Notes: a model not told the origin generated them from the sequence alone. A stretch of DNA of 64,000 bases from CABYIR01 sp038103905 (GCA_038103905.1 JAYNZW010000004.1:42707-106706), one strand, 5' to 3'; positions 41,863 to 52,363 are shown, counted from the stretch's first letter. Numbers and translations: made by a program.

Positions 41863-43254
41863 CTAAATATGAATTGCATCACCTTCAACATTGAGGGCAG
41901 CTTCTTTTATGGATTCGTTTAAAGTAGGGTGCGCATGGCAAGTTCTTGCAATATCTTCTGAAGAAGCGCCAAACTCCATTGCTAATGAAAGCTCCGCTAT
42001 TAAATTACCAGCGTCTGGACCAATTATATGAACACCCAGCACTTCATCAGTTTCAACATCGGACAAAATTTTAACAAAGCCTTCAGTATCATGCATAATC
42101 TTTGCTCTTGGATTAGCAGTAAAAGGGAACTTCCCTACTTTATATTTTATTCCTGAATTTTTAATTTCATCCTCAGTTTTGCCTACTGAAGCAACTTCTG
42201 GTGAAGTATATATTACTGAAGGTATAGTATTGTAATTTACTTGTCCTACTTGACCACAGATAATCTCGGCTACTGCAACTCCTTCCTCAGATGCCTTATG
42301 AGCTAACATAGGGCCTTTTCTACAGTCACCAATTGCGTATATGTTTTTAATCTTTGTTTGAAATAGTTCATTTGTTTCAACTCTTCCATGGTTATCAACT
42401 TCAATATTTAATTGTTCTAAATTCAAGCCATACGTATATGCTTTTCGTCCAGTGGAAATGAGAACTTTGTCACAAGCTAATTCCATGGACTGCCCTTTAG
42501 TTTCAACAGTAACATAAGTTTTTCCATTTTTTTTTGCAATAGATCTAAGAGCAGTTGATAACTTAAAATCAAAACCCTGTTTAATTAAAATTTTTTGAAA
42601 ATTTTTAGATACTTCGCTATCCATTTCAGGCAAAATTCTTTCTGCAAATTCAATTACAGTAACCTTTGAACCAAGCCGAGACCAAACAGAGCCTAACTCT
42701 AAACCAATATAACCTGCGCCAATTATAAGTAAATCATTCGGAACAGCACTTAAGTTTAACGCGCCTGTTGAAGACAAAATATCAATTTCATCTAATAATA
42801 TATCTTTCGGAATTGAAACTTCTGATCCTGTAGCAATGACTATATTTTTAGCTTTAATGAATTCAGAATCATTATCGGATAAAACTTCAATTTCATTTGA
42901 ATTTGATATTCGCCCAAAACCTTTTTTATGAACTATCTTATTTTTCTTAAATAAAAATTTAATACCATCTGTAAGGCCTGTCACACTTTCGTTCTTTGAC
43001 TCAAGCATTTTTTTTATATCAATATTAACACTTGAGACTGAAATGCCAATTTTACTTAAATCTTGTGTTTGCTTATATAAATAAGACGTATGAAGTAATG
43101 ATTTAGATGGAATACAACCTACATTTAAACATGTTCCACCTAAATTCTCACTCTTTTCAATACAGCATACGCTAAGTCCTAATTGTGCAGCGCGTATAGC
43201 ACACACATATCCTCCAGGACCACTTCCAATAATTGCAATATCAAAATCAGACAA
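41863..43254 (-). CDS. lpdA: Dihydrolipoyl dehydrogenase (E3)
   Basis: FAD-dependent reoxidation of dihydrolipoamide on E2, reducing NAD. It has 463 residues: IIGSGPGGYVCAIRAAQLG (FAD), GGTCLNVGCIPSKSLLH (redox disulphide), GAGYIGLELGSVW (NAD), NIYAIGDCRKGPMLAHKASE and CHAHPTLNESIKEAAL (catalytic His-Glu). Last gene of the mdh-sucCDAB-lpd run, so it belongs to the 2-oxoglutarate dehydrogenase complex, but it may serve other complexes too. Confidence 0.97.
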   Translation of the reverse strand: MSDFDIAIIGSGPGGYVCAIRAAQLGLSVCCIEKSENLGGTCLNVGCIPSKSLLHTSYLYKQTQDLSKIGISVSSVNIDIKKMLESKNESVTGLTDGIKFLFKKNKIVHKKGFGRISNSNEIEVLSDNDSEFIKAKNIVIATGSEVSIPKDILLDEIDILSSTGALNLSAVPNDLLIIGAGYIGLELGSVWSRLGSKVTVIEFAERILPEMDSEVSKNFQKILIKQGFDFKLSTALRSIAKKNGKTYVTVETKGQSMELACDKVLISTGRKAYTYGLNLEQLNIEVDNHGRVETNELFQTKIKNIYAIGDCRKGPMLAHKASEEGVAVAEIICGQVGQVNYNTIPSVIYTSPEVASVGKTEDEIKNSGIKYKVGKFPFTANPRAKIMHDTEGFVKILSDVETDEVLGVHIIGPDAGNLIAELSLAMEFGASSEDIARTCHAHPTLNESIKEAALNVEGDAIHI

Positions 43255-43256
43255 AA

Positions 43257-44513
43257 TTAAACACCTAATAATAATCGCCTTGGATCTTCAAGGCTTTCTT
43301 TTACCCTTACAAGAAAAGTTACTGCAGCTTTACCATCAATAATTCGATGATCATAAGAAAGGGCCAAATACATCATTGGTCTGATGGTAATTTCATCATC
43401 AATTACAATTGGCCTTTTTTCAATTTTATGCATACCAAGAACACCAGACTGAGGCGGATTTAAAATTGGAGTAGACATAAGAGAGCCATAAACTCCGCCA
43501 TTTGATACTGTAAAAGTACCTTCTTGCATATCAGTTATGCTTAACTTTCCTGATCTAGCTTTGCTTCCAAGTTCAAATATTTCTTTTTCAATTTCAATGA
43601 TGGATTTTTTATCAGCATCTCTTACAACAGGCACTACAAGACCTTGATCAGTTCCAACTGCAACTCCAATATTATAAAAATTCTTATATATAATATTACT
43701 GTCTTGAATTTCAGCATTAACATCGGGTATTTCTTTGAGTGCGGTGACACAAGCTTTAACAAAAAAAGACATAAAACCAAGTTTAACTCCATATTTTGTT
43801 TCAAAGCTGTCTTTATATTCATTCCTGGTTTCAATCAATTGAAACATATCAACTTCATTAAATGTCGTAAGAATAGCTGCATTATTTTGCGCATCCTTCA
43901 ATCTTTTAGCTATTGTTTGCCTTAACCGAGACATTGGAACAGATTTTCGTAGCTCAGTATCGGCTGAGGTCAATCCATCAACTTCAAATTTAGACTGAGG
44001 TTCATTCATAGCATTTATTAAATCCCCTTTAGTAATTCTGCCATCACTTCTTTTTGACTCTACATTTGAAAGATTAATTTTTTGCTCAGCAACAATTTTT
44101 CTTACAGAGGGAGACAATTTTTCAATATTTGTTACTATTTTCTTATTATCATTATTTAGTGTTTCGATTTCATCAATATTGATTTTATTCTCATTCTGCA
44201 CAATTTCTTTTGTCTCATCCTGAGTATTTTGAATTTCGTCTTCAACCACCTTCTCACTTACTGAATTTATTTCAGCTCCCTCAGCAACTTGGCCAAGTAA
44301 TGCTCCAACTTCAACGGTTTCACCTTCTTTTACGGAAATTGTTTTTAATTGCCCACTACAAGGAGATGGAACTTCTAGGGTCACCTTATCAGTCTCAAGT
44401 TCAACTATAGGCTCATCTGTTGAAACATTGTCACCAAGATTTTTGTACCACTTAGCAACAGTCGCTTCTACAACACTTTCACCAAGGGAAGGGACTTTAA
44501 TTTCAGTGGTCAT
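43257..44513 (-). CDS. sucB: 2-oxoglutarate dehydrogenase E2, succinyltransferase
   Basis: Core of the 2-oxoglutarate dehydrogenase complex; transfers the succinyl group to CoA. It has 418 residues: a lipoyl domain (1-75, lipoyl lysine in ELETDKVTLEVP), a flexible acidic linker (about 85-130), a peripheral-subunit-binding domain (about 133-170, LSPSVRKIVAEQKIN) and the catalytic domain ending YDHRIIDGKAAVTFL. The single lipoyl domain is normal for SucB. Two bases from lpdA. Confidence 0.96.
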   Translation of the reverse strand: MTTEIKVPSLGESVVEATVAKWYKNLGDNVSTDEPIVELETDKVTLEVPSPCSGQLKTISVKEGETVEVGALLGQVAEGAEINSVSEKVVEDEIQNTQDETKEIVQNENKINIDEIETLNNDNKKIVTNIEKLSPSVRKIVAEQKINLSNVESKRSDGRITKGDLINAMNEPQSKFEVDGLTSADTELRKSVPMSRLRQTIAKRLKDAQNNAAILTTFNEVDMFQLIETRNEYKDSFETKYGVKLGFMSFFVKACVTALKEIPDVNAEIQDSNIIYKNFYNIGVAVGTDQGLVVPVVRDADKKSIIEIEKEIFELGSKARSGKLSITDMQEGTFTVSNGGVYGSLMSTPILNPPQSGVLGMHKIEKRPIVIDDEITIRPMMYLALSYDHRIIDGKAAVTFLVRVKESLEDPRRLLLGV

Positions 44514-44539
44514 AGAACTTATTTAACACTTTAAAATTA

Positions 44540-47497
44540 TTATTCAATTGGGAGTTCATATTTTAATAGAGAAACACCGTCTTTGTTGTCATAAATTTCT
44601 TTTTTATTGGCTTTGAGCGCCAGATCAATAATATTTTTTTGGTTTTGATTATGTCTAGCTTGTACTCCAGTAGCAGGAGAAGCTGATGATCGTCTGCCAA
44701 TAAAAATCAATTCTTTTGTTTTAGCTTCGAGAGAACGCATTACGGACTCAACTCTTTCTTTAACAAAAAAATAAGCCCCCATATTTGAAGGTTCTTCTTG
44801 TACCCAAAAAATTTCACAATTTTTATAGCATTCTAACTCTTCTTTAAGTGCATCATAAGGAAAAGGATACAATTGGTCTAATCGAAGAATTGCAATATTC
44901 TCAAGTCCCATAGACTCCATCTGATCATGAATCTCAAAATAAATTTTTCCTGAACAAAGCAATACTCTATTAATCTTTTCTTTACTTGACTCATCTAATT
45001 GATCATTCATTACTCGATGAAACGATGAGCCATTAATAAAATCTTCAATTTTTGAAGTATTTTTTTTATGTCTTAATGTTGATTTAGGAGTCATTATTAT
45101 AAGAGGCTTCCTGAAATCTCTATGTAACTGTCTTCTTAATGCATGAAAATAGTTACCAGGAGATGTACAGTTAACAACTTGTATATTATCTTCTGCGCAC
45201 ATTTGTAAAAAACGTTCAACTCTCCCACTAGTATGCTCTGGTCCTTGTCCTTCATGTCCATGTGGTAACAACAATGTAAGCCCTGACATCCTTAGCCATT
45301 TTCTTTCACCAGTAGTGATGAATTGGTCAATAATAGTTTGAGCATTGTTTGCAAAATCTCCAAATTGACCTTCCCATAAAACTAATGTTTTTGGATCAAC
45401 TTGGGAATAGCCATATTCAAATCCTAAAACACCATACTCAGATAAAAAACTATCAATTATTTCAAAAAGACCTTGTTGCTCCTGAAAATGCCTCAAAGGA
45501 ACAAATCTTTTTTCATTAATTTGATCATAAAGAACAGCATGTCTCTGGCTAAATGTTCCTCTACCAACATCTTGGCCAGATAATCTGACTCCAAACCCCT
45601 CTGATAACAAGGTTCCAAAAGCTAGAGCTTCTGCTGTTGCCCAATCAATTCCTTCACCATTAAGTATAGATACAGATCTATCATTATAAATTTTCTTAAT
45701 TCTTTTGTGAGCTGTAAAATCTTCAGGCAATTTATGAATTGCAACTGATATAGATATCAGATCATTTTTTTCTACAGCAGTCTTCCCTCGTCTAGCATCG
45801 AAGGAGGCAGTTGAAAGACCCTTCCAAGAGCCTTCAAGCCAATCAGCTTTGTTTGACTTATAGGTCTTCGAAAGAGAAAGCTCAGAATCAAGAAAATTTT
45901 TATATTCTTCTGTAAATTTTTTTGAGTCTTCAGTTGAAAGAATCTTTTCATCTATTAATTTTTTTTCATAGATTTTTAAAGTTGACTTATGGGCTTTAAT
46001 TTTTTGATACATTAATGGTTGAGTGAATTCAGGTAAATCCATTTCGTTATGACCAGCTCTTCGATAACAAAACATATCTACAATAACATCTGTTTTAAAT
46101 TTATTTCTAAATTCTGCTGCAAGCCTGCAAACATGAACAACTGCCTCAGGGTCATCTCCATTGACATGAAAAATTGGCGCTTGAACAATTTTTGCTATTT
46201 CTGTGCAGTAAGGAGCTGACCTTCCATAATGCGGCATTGTTGTAAAGCCAATTTGGTTATTAATAACAAAATGTATGGTGCCACCAGTTCTGAAACCTCT
46301 TAACTGTGACATAGCAAATGTCTCAGCCACAACTCCCTGTCCAGCTATAGCTGCGTCTCCATGAATTAATACACCAATTACTTTCTCATTTTTTTTATCT
46401 TTAGTGAGCGTCTGCTTAGCCCTAACTTTACCAATAACGACTGGATCCACAGCTTCAAGATGAGAAGGGTTTGGTGTTAGAGATAAATGTATTTTTTTAC
46501 CATCAAACTCTCTGTCACTTGAGACACCTAGATGATATTTAACATCACCAGAACCTAAAACTTCATTAGGATCATCAGATCCTCCTTGAAATTTTGTCAT
46601 AATAGCTCTTAAGGGAACCTCCATAACTGATGCCAAAAGTGTCAGTCTTCCTCGATGGGCTGTTCCAATATAAACATCTTCAACACCAGCTAGACAACTT
46701 TGTTTGATTATTTGCTCAATGCCAGGAACGGTTGACTCACTACCAACAAGACCGAAGCGTTTTGTTCCAAGAAACTTCTTGTCTAAATAATTTTCAAACA
46801 TTTCAGCCTCTAAAAGTCGACGATATATGGCCCTTTTACCCGCAACTGTAAACTGAGTTTTATTTCGAACCTCTTCAATTCTTTCTTGAACCCATTGTTT
46901 TTGATCAGGATCTTGAATGTGTAAGAATTCAACTCCTATTGAACTGGAATATGTTTCATGTAAAATTTTTATTATTTCTTTTAGCTTTGAATTATCAAGC
47001 CCTAGACTTCCATCAATAAAAATTGAATTATAAATATCACTTTCATTAAATACATAATTTTTATAGTCTAATTCAGGATGATAGTTTTTTTGACTTAGTT
47101 GTAGCGGATCTAAATTTGCAATTAAATGACCATTTATTCGAAAAGCACGTATTAATCTAAGAGCTCTAATTGAGTCTAAAGTTGCTTGTTGTATTTCATC
47201 AACGGAATAAGAAATATTTTTTTTGATAATTTTTTCTGGTAAACCTGACCAATTTCCATCAATAGCTGAAACAAGATCACCATTTTGAGTCTTTAAATCA
47301 TTATTTGCCCAATCAGCAGTGTATGTGCTTGAGTTTAGGCCATCATCTCTAATATTTTTAAAAAATATACCCCAATCATTGGGTACTGAAGATGGATCAT
47401 TGGAAAATTTCTTAAACATTTCTTCTACATAAGTTGCATTTGCACCATGTAAAAAAGAAGTTTTATCAAAAATTTGATTTGATGGAGTTTTTGGCAT
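44540..47497 (-). CDS. sucA: 2-oxoglutarate dehydrogenase E1
   Basis: Thiamine-diphosphate enzyme decarboxylating 2-oxoglutarate in the TCA cycle. It has 985 residues, close to the usual 930-1000. Strings: FLHGANATYVEEMFKKF at the N-terminus, IGTAHRGRLTLLASVM, IHGDAAIAGQGVVAETFAMS, HFVINNQIGFTT, CYRRAGHNEMDLPEFTQPLM, SGQDVGRGTFSQRHAV, LLPHGHEGQGPEHTSGRVER and WVQEEPSNMGAY. The E1o-specific N-terminal segment that contacts E2 is present. Confidence 0.98.
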   Translation of the reverse strand: MPKTPSNQIFDKTSFLHGANATYVEEMFKKFSNDPSSVPNDWGIFFKNIRDDGLNSSTYTADWANNDLKTQNGDLVSAIDGNWSGLPEKIIKKNISYSVDEIQQATLDSIRALRLIRAFRINGHLIANLDPLQLSQKNYHPELDYKNYVFNESDIYNSIFIDGSLGLDNSKLKEIIKILHETYSSSIGVEFLHIQDPDQKQWVQERIEEVRNKTQFTVAGKRAIYRRLLEAEMFENYLDKKFLGTKRFGLVGSESTVPGIEQIIKQSCLAGVEDVYIGTAHRGRLTLLASVMEVPLRAIMTKFQGGSDDPNEVLGSGDVKYHLGVSSDREFDGKKIHLSLTPNPSHLEAVDPVVIGKVRAKQTLTKDKKNEKVIGVLIHGDAAIAGQGVVAETFAMSQLRGFRTGGTIHFVINNQIGFTTMPHYGRSAPYCTEIAKIVQAPIFHVNGDDPEAVVHVCRLAAEFRNKFKTDVIVDMFCYRRAGHNEMDLPEFTQPLMYQKIKAHKSTLKIYEKKLIDEKILSTEDSKKFTEEYKNFLDSELSLSKTYKSNKADWLEGSWKGLSTASFDARRGKTAVEKNDLISISVAIHKLPEDFTAHKRIKKIYNDRSVSILNGEGIDWATAEALAFGTLLSEGFGVRLSGQDVGRGTFSQRHAVLYDQINEKRFVPLRHFQEQQGLFEIIDSFLSEYGVLGFEYGYSQVDPKTLVLWEGQFGDFANNAQTIIDQFITTGERKWLRMSGLTLLLPHGHEGQGPEHTSGRVERFLQMCAEDNIQVVNCTSPGNYFHALRRQLHRDFRKPLIIMTPKSTLRHKKNTSKIEDFINGSSFHRVMNDQLDESSKEKINRVLLCSGKIYFEIHDQMESMGLENIAILRLDQLYPFPYDALKEELECYKNCEIFWVQEEPSNMGAYFFVKERVESVMRSLEAKTKELIFIGRRSSASPATGVQARHNQNQKNIIDLALKANKKEIYDNKDGVSLLKYELPIE

Positions 47498-47519
47498 TCA
47501 ATTCAATTATATAATAGAA

Positions 47520-48395
47520 TTAGCCTTTCAATACTTCAAGTAAAGTTGAGCCCAAAGCGGCTGGAGAATTAGAAATACGCATTCCAGCAGATTTCATTGC
47601 TTCTATTTTATCGTCGGCTCCTCCCTTTCCACCAGATACGATTGCTCCCGCATGACCCATACGACGACCTGGAGGAGCTGATGTCCCAGCGATAAAACCA
47701 ACCATCGGTTTCTTAATTGACTGTTTTTTTATAAATTCTGCTGCTTCTTCTTCCGCTGAACCTCCAATTTCACCAATCATAATTATGGATTCAGTTTCAT
47801 CATCACTTAGAAATAGTTCCAAACAATCTATAAAATTTGTCCCATTAATTGGGTCGCCACCAATCCCAACACAAGTTGATTGCCCCATACCTGCTACAGT
47901 TGTTTGAAAAACAGCTTCATACGTCAATGTTCCTGATCGAGATACAATTCCTACACTTCCCTTCTTATGAATATGTGCAGGCATAATGCCAATTTTACAT
48001 TCATCAGGTGTAATAATACCTGGGCAATTTGGGCCAATTAAGCGAGACTTAGATGATTTCAATTTATCTTTGACATTCATCATGTCTATAACGGGGATAC
48101 CTTCCGTAATACATATTATTAGTTCTATCTCACTTTCAATTGCCTCAATAATTGCTGCAGCAGCAAATGGAGGTGGAACATAAATTACAGAAGCATTTGC
48201 CTCAGTTTTTTCTTTTGCTTCACGCACTGTATCAAATACTGGTAAACCAAGGTGAGAAGTTCCACCTTTCTTTGGTGTTACGCCACCAACAAGCTTAGTT
48301 CCATATTTTATTGCTTGTTCTGAATGAAAGGTTCCTTGAGATCCAGTAAAACCCTGACATATAACTTTTGTTTCTTTATTAACAATTATTGACAC
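47520..48395 (-). CDS. sucD: Succinyl-CoA synthetase alpha subunit
   Basis: Nucleotide-linked interconversion of succinyl-CoA and succinate. It has 291 residues. QGFTGSQGTFHSEQAIKYGT (CoA domain), PNCPGIITPDECKIGIMP, GIVSRSGTLTYEAV and RRMGHAGAIVSGGKG (active-site phosphohistidine) are all family-standard. One-base overlap with sucC. Confidence 0.97.
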   Translation of the reverse strand: MSIIVNKETKVICQGFTGSQGTFHSEQAIKYGTKLVGGVTPKKGGTSHLGLPVFDTVREAKEKTEANASVIYVPPPFAAAAIIEAIESEIELIICITEGIPVIDMMNVKDKLKSSKSRLIGPNCPGIITPDECKIGIMPAHIHKKGSVGIVSRSGTLTYEAVFQTTVAGMGQSTCVGIGGDPINGTNFIDCLELFLSDDETESIIMIGEIGGSAEEEAAEFIKKQSIKKPMVGFIAGTSAPPGRRMGHAGAIVSGGKGGADDKIEAMKSAGMRISNSPAALGSTLLEVLKG

Positions 48396-49552
48396 TAAAC
48401 AAGCTCCACAATCTTTTTAGCAGCATCATCAAGATCGCTTGCAGAAATAATATCGATTCCAGAATTATCTAAAATTTCTTTTCCTTTTTCTACATTTGTT
48501 CCTTCTAACCTAACAACTAACGGCACTGAAATACTTAGGTCCTTTGCAGCAGCAATAATACCTTCAGCAATCACGTCACATCTCATAATACCTCCAAAGA
48601 TATTCACAAGAATTCCTTTAACACCTTTATCAGATAGAATAATTTTAAATGCATTAGAAACTTTCTCTTTTGAAGCGCCCCCTCCAACATCTAAAAAGTT
48701 TGCAGGTTCTCCACCATATAATTTAATAATATCAAGACTTGCCATTGCTAGACCGGCACCATTTACCATACAACCAATATTTCCTTCTAATTTAATGTAT
48801 GCCAAATCATATTTTGCTGCTTCTTGCTCATATTCATCTTCTTCATTTGGGTCTCTAAGTTCTTCAATCTCTGGGTGTCTATAAAGGGCATTATCATCAA
48901 AATTTACTTTTGCATCCAGACAAAGTAATTGATCTTTATCTGTAATGATTAGTGGATTGATTTCAACAAGACTTGCATCTTTCTCCTTAAAAAATTTATA
49001 GAGGTTTTCAATTAAGTTTTTAATTTGATCGTGCATTGAATTATCAAGCTCCAGGCACTTTTGTATAGCCTGGATGTCAGGCTTAGTTACACCAGTTGAT
49101 GGCTCAATGAAAACTGTGGTAATCTCTTCAGGAGTTTTTTCTGCAACAGCCTCAATATCCATACCTCCATGTTTTGAGACAATAAAAGCAATTTTGCTCG
49201 TAGCTCTATCAACTAAACATGACAAATATAATTCTTTCTTAATATCTGAACCATTTTCAATATAGACTCTTTGAACAATTTTTCCTTGAGGACCTGTTTG
49301 TGGAGTAATCAGATTCATACCAAACATCTTATTACATTCTTCAATTGCATTTTCAGCAGACTGAACAACCTTCACTCCACCACCTTTTCCTCGCCCACCT
49401 GCATGGATCTGAGCTTTAACTACCCATGTGGGCCCAGAAACATTTTTTACTGCTTGCTCTATTTCATTAGGAGAGAAAGCAACGGTTCCAGTAGAAACTG
49501 GTATTTGAAATTCTTTAAATAATTTTTTTGCTTGGTATTCGTGAATATTCAT
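48395..49552 (-). CDS. sucC: Succinyl-CoA synthetase beta subunit
   Basis: ATP-grasp subunit of succinyl-CoA synthetase. It has 385 residues. MNIHEYQAKKLFKEFQIP at the start, VVKAQIHAGGRGKGGGVKVV, LVEINPLIIT, GCMVNGAGLAMASLDIIKLY and NFLDVGGGASKEKV are diagnostic. A possible related assignment is malate-CoA ligase (mtkA), but the pairing with mdh and sucAB makes succinyl-CoA synthetase much more likely. Confidence 0.95.
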   Translation of the reverse strand: MNIHEYQAKKLFKEFQIPVSTGTVAFSPNEIEQAVKNVSGPTWVVKAQIHAGGRGKGGGVKVVQSAENAIEECNKMFGMNLITPQTGPQGKIVQRVYIENGSDIKKELYLSCLVDRATSKIAFIVSKHGGMDIEAVAEKTPEEITTVFIEPSTGVTKPDIQAIQKCLELDNSMHDQIKNLIENLYKFFKEKDASLVEINPLIITDKDQLLCLDAKVNFDDNALYRHPEIEELRDPNEEDEYEQEAAKYDLAYIKLEGNIGCMVNGAGLAMASLDIIKLYGGEPANFLDVGGGASKEKVSNAFKIILSDKGVKGILVNIFGGIMRCDVIAEGIIAAAKDLSISVPLVVRLEGTNVEKGKEILDNSGIDIISASDLDDAAKKIVELV

Positions 49553-49554
49553 AA

Positions 49555-50517
49555 CTATTTTAAATTAGAGTCAATATTTGTTGCGGCTTCAAAAAGTTCT
49601 TTAACGGCTTCAATTGAAATATCAAAATATTTTTTCTCCTCATCATCTAAATTTAACTCAATTACTTCTTCAATTCCACCGGAACCAATTACTACAGGAA
49701 CTCCAACATAAAGCTCTTTGACACCGTATTGTCCATTTAGATAAGCCGCGCATGGAAGCGTCTTTTTTAAATCTTTTAAATAAGACTCTGCCATTTCAAT
49801 TCCAGATGCGGCAGGTCCATAAAAAGCAGAGCCTGATTCAAGAAGTTTAACAACCTCTGCACCACCATTACGTGTTCTATCAATGATCTCATTTAGTTTG
49901 TTTTGAGTAATTTTACCTTCTTTTACAAAATCTATAAGTGGTTTTCCAGATACAGTTGTACGATTGGGCACTGGAACCATTGTATCGCCATGACCACCTA
50001 GCACGAAAGAGTTTACCTCACCTATAGGAACATCAAGTTCTTGTGATAGAAAAAATTTGAACCTTGATGTATCTAAAACACCAGCCATACCAATTACTTT
50101 ATTTTTTGGGAGTCCTGAATATTTTTGAAGAGCCATTACAATCACATCTAATGGATTAGTAATACAAATAACAAAAGCATTAGGCGATGTATCTTTGATT
50201 CCCTCAGCTACTTGTTTAATAATTTTTAAATTGATGCCAAGTAAGTCATCCCTCGTCATTCCAGGCTTCCTAGGAACACCCGCTGTAATAATTATTACAT
50301 CAGAATTACTTGTATCGGCATAATCATTTGTTCCAGTGATACTTACATTCAATCCATCAATTGCAGTTGATTGAGACAAATCTAAAGCTTTACCCTTTGC
50401 TACGCCTTCAGCTACGTCGAACAAAACAACATTGCCGAGTTCTTTTAAAGCTATAAGGTGAGCCAAAGTTCCACCTATTTGACCTGCTCCAATGAGAGAA
50501 ATTTTTGGTTTTTTCAT
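49555..50517 (-). CDS. mdh: Malate dehydrogenase
   Basis: NAD-dependent oxidation of malate to oxaloacetate. It has 320 residues of the LDH-like MDH type: ISLIGAGQIGGTLAHLIALK (NAD), ITAGVPRKPGMTRDDLLGIN, ITNPLDVIVMALQKYSGL, GMAGVLDTSRFKFFLS and LGGHGDTMVPVP (catalytic His). The arginine loop PRKPGMTR marks malate specificity. First gene of the mdh-sucCDAB-lpd run; 66 bases lie upstream of its start. Confidence 0.97.
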   Translation of the reverse strand: MKKPKISLIGAGQIGGTLAHLIALKELGNVVLFDVAEGVAKGKALDLSQSTAIDGLNVSITGTNDYADTSNSDVIIITAGVPRKPGMTRDDLLGINLKIIKQVAEGIKDTSPNAFVICITNPLDVIVMALQKYSGLPKNKVIGMAGVLDTSRFKFFLSQELDVPIGEVNSFVLGGHGDTMVPVPNRTTVSGKPLIDFVKEGKITQNKLNEIIDRTRNGGAEVVKLLESGSAFYGPAASGIEMAESYLKDLKKTLPCAAYLNGQYGVKELYVGVPVVIGSGGIEEVIELNLDDEEKKYFDISIEAVKELFEAATNIDSNLK

Positions 50518-50583
50518 AGTAGATCTATATTTAGTGCGTAAACTAAACAGATAGAAGTTAAAATCAAGTCAGAAATATATACT

Positions 50584-52077
50584 TTATTTCATTGTGGGGA
50601 TAATAAACTCCGCACCTTTTCTTATGCCTGTAGGCCACCTTGAAGTAACAGTTTTTAGCCTCGTAAAGAACCTAACGCCATCCATTCCATGCATTGCATG
50701 ATCTCCAAATAAAGACCTTTTCCAGCCTCCAAAACTATGAAATGCCATTGGAACGGGTATTGGAACATTTACTCCAACCATTCCAATTTGACATTTATTA
50801 GTGAATGCTCGAGCTGTATCACCATCACGAGTATAAATCGTAGTACCGTTTCCAAACTCATGATTGTTTAACATTTCAAGTGCATCATCAAAAGAAGGCT
50901 TTCTAACCACTGATAAAACTGGTCCGAAGATTTCTTCTTTATAAATTTTCATGTCACTTGTGACATTGTCAAACAAACAACCTCCAATGAAATATCCATT
51001 TTCATATCCTTGAAGAGATATTGGTCTACCATCAACAAGAAGTTTTGCACCTTCTTCGACACCTGAGTCAACATAAGATCTAACCTTATCTAAATGCTGC
51101 CTACTTATCACGGGACCCATTTCAACTTCTGGATCTGTGCCAGGTCCAACTTTGAGGGACTGAACCCTTGGTGTTAATTTTTCAATTAGCTTATCTCCTA
51201 TATCTCCAACAGCTACAGCTACAGATAATGCCATACATCTTTCACCTGCAGATCCATACCCAGCGCCCATCAGTCCGTCAACCACCTGATCAAGATCTGC
51301 ATCAGGCATAATAATCATATGATTTTTTGCTCCCCCGAGAGATTGAACTCTTTTATTATGTTGAGTAGATGTGTGATAAATGTATTCGGCAACAGGTGTT
51401 GAACCTACAAAACTTACAGAGTCCACATGAGGATTTGTAATTAATAAGTCTACTGCTTCTTTATCTCCATTAATTACATTGAAAACACCATCAGGTAAGC
51501 CAGCCTCAGTAAGAAGTTCGGCTAACATCATTGGAACTGTAGGGTCTTTTTCACTTGGTTTAAGTATGAAACAATTTCCACAAGCAATTGAAACAACGAA
51601 CATCCACATTGGAACCATTGCAGGAAAATTAAAAGGTGAAATGCCTACTGAAATTCCTAACGGCTGTCTTATACTCCAACTATCAATTTCAGATCCAACA
51701 TTTTCAGAAAACTCACCTTTCAAAAGATGGGGAATGCCACACGCAAATTCAACAACTTCCATTCCTCTAGTTAATGAGCCCTTGGAGTCACTCAATATCT
51801 TGCCGTGCTCCTCAGTTAGAGCTAATGCCAATTTATCCATGTCTCTCAAAATTAACTCTTTAAACTTAAAGAAAATTCTAGAGCGAGTGAGTGGTGGAGT
51901 GGATGCCCATTTTTGTTTTACGTTAAGAGCACTTTGTATTGCAGCGTCTACATCATTCTTATTTGCTAGACTGACTTCTGCAATTTTTTCTCCTTGGGCA
52001 GGGTTGAAAATATCTCCAAGTCTATCAGATTTGCTTATAAACTCTTTACCGTCTATAAATTGGTTAATTTTTCTCAT
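50584..52077 (-). CDS. mmsA: Methylmalonate-semialdehyde dehydrogenase (CoA-acylating)
   Basis: Oxidises methylmalonate semialdehyde to propionyl-CoA (and malonate semialdehyde to acetyl-CoA), as in valine, inositol or beta-alanine breakdown. From the ATG at 52077 it has 497 residues; earlier starts have no support. It is an aldehyde dehydrogenase with PFNFPAMVPMWMFVVSIACG, FVGSTPVAEYIYHT, GAGYGSAGERCMALSVA (catalytic Cys) and the MmsA-like C-terminus SFGGWKRSLFGDHAMHGMDG. The propionyl-CoA product joins the EMC pathway product. It stands alone between the Smr gene and mdh. Confidence 0.92.
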   Translation of the reverse strand: MRKINQFIDGKEFISKSDRLGDIFNPAQGEKIAEVSLANKNDVDAAIQSALNVKQKWASTPPLTRSRIFFKFKELILRDMDKLALALTEEHGKILSDSKGSLTRGMEVVEFACGIPHLLKGEFSENVGSEIDSWSIRQPLGISVGISPFNFPAMVPMWMFVVSIACGNCFILKPSEKDPTVPMMLAELLTEAGLPDGVFNVINGDKEAVDLLITNPHVDSVSFVGSTPVAEYIYHTSTQHNKRVQSLGGAKNHMIIMPDADLDQVVDGLMGAGYGSAGERCMALSVAVAVGDIGDKLIEKLTPRVQSLKVGPGTDPEVEMGPVISRQHLDKVRSYVDSGVEEGAKLLVDGRPISLQGYENGYFIGGCLFDNVTSDMKIYKEEIFGPVLSVVRKPSFDDALEMLNNHEFGNGTTIYTRDGDTARAFTNKCQIGMVGVNVPIPVPMAFHSFGGWKRSLFGDHAMHGMDGVRFFTRLKTVTSRWPTGIRKGAEFIIPTMK

Positions 52078-52129
52078 ATTAATTATAAAATTTATACATA
52101 AAATATGACACAAGAAAAGGTATGGCGCA

Positions 52130-52363
52130 ATGCGAAAACTCGATCTGCATGATTTAACTCTTGAAGAAGCTTATGACGAATTCAGAGAATTTATAAATAA
52201 AGCTTACGGCGATAATATTAGTAAAGTTGAAGTAATTACGGGGAAAAGTGGGCAGATAAGAAGAGAGTTTCCGTATTGGTCAGAAAATTCACACCAAATT
52301 AGATACCATGAAATGAGCTGGCATGGTGGCAGCTTCGTTGTAAAAATCGAAAAAAAATTTTAA
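52130..52363 (+). CDS. Short Smr-domain protein
   Basis: A 77-residue stand-alone Smr (small MutS-related) domain. MRKLDLHDLTLEEAYDEF is the LDLHxxTxxEA start, and VEVITGKSGQIRREFPYWSE with the closing WHGGSFVVKIEKK give the rest of the fold. Smr domains nick or bind nucleic acids in some proteins. The second conserved motif has TGKSG in place of HGxG, so nuclease activity is uncertain. Full alphaproteobacterial Smr proteins are often about 180 residues. A purine-rich ribosome site (GAAAAGG) ends 10 bases before the ATG. Confidence 0.7.
   Translation: MRKLDLHDLTLEEAYDEFREFINKAYGDNISKVEVITGKSGQIRREFPYWSENSHQIRYHEMSWHGGSFVVKIEKKF

Noticed and set aside
51479..52108. 209-residue open frame on the plus strand opposite mmsA
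   Set aside because: It is antisense to a well-conserved aldehyde dehydrogenase and shows no recognisable motif; a shadow of biased codon use.
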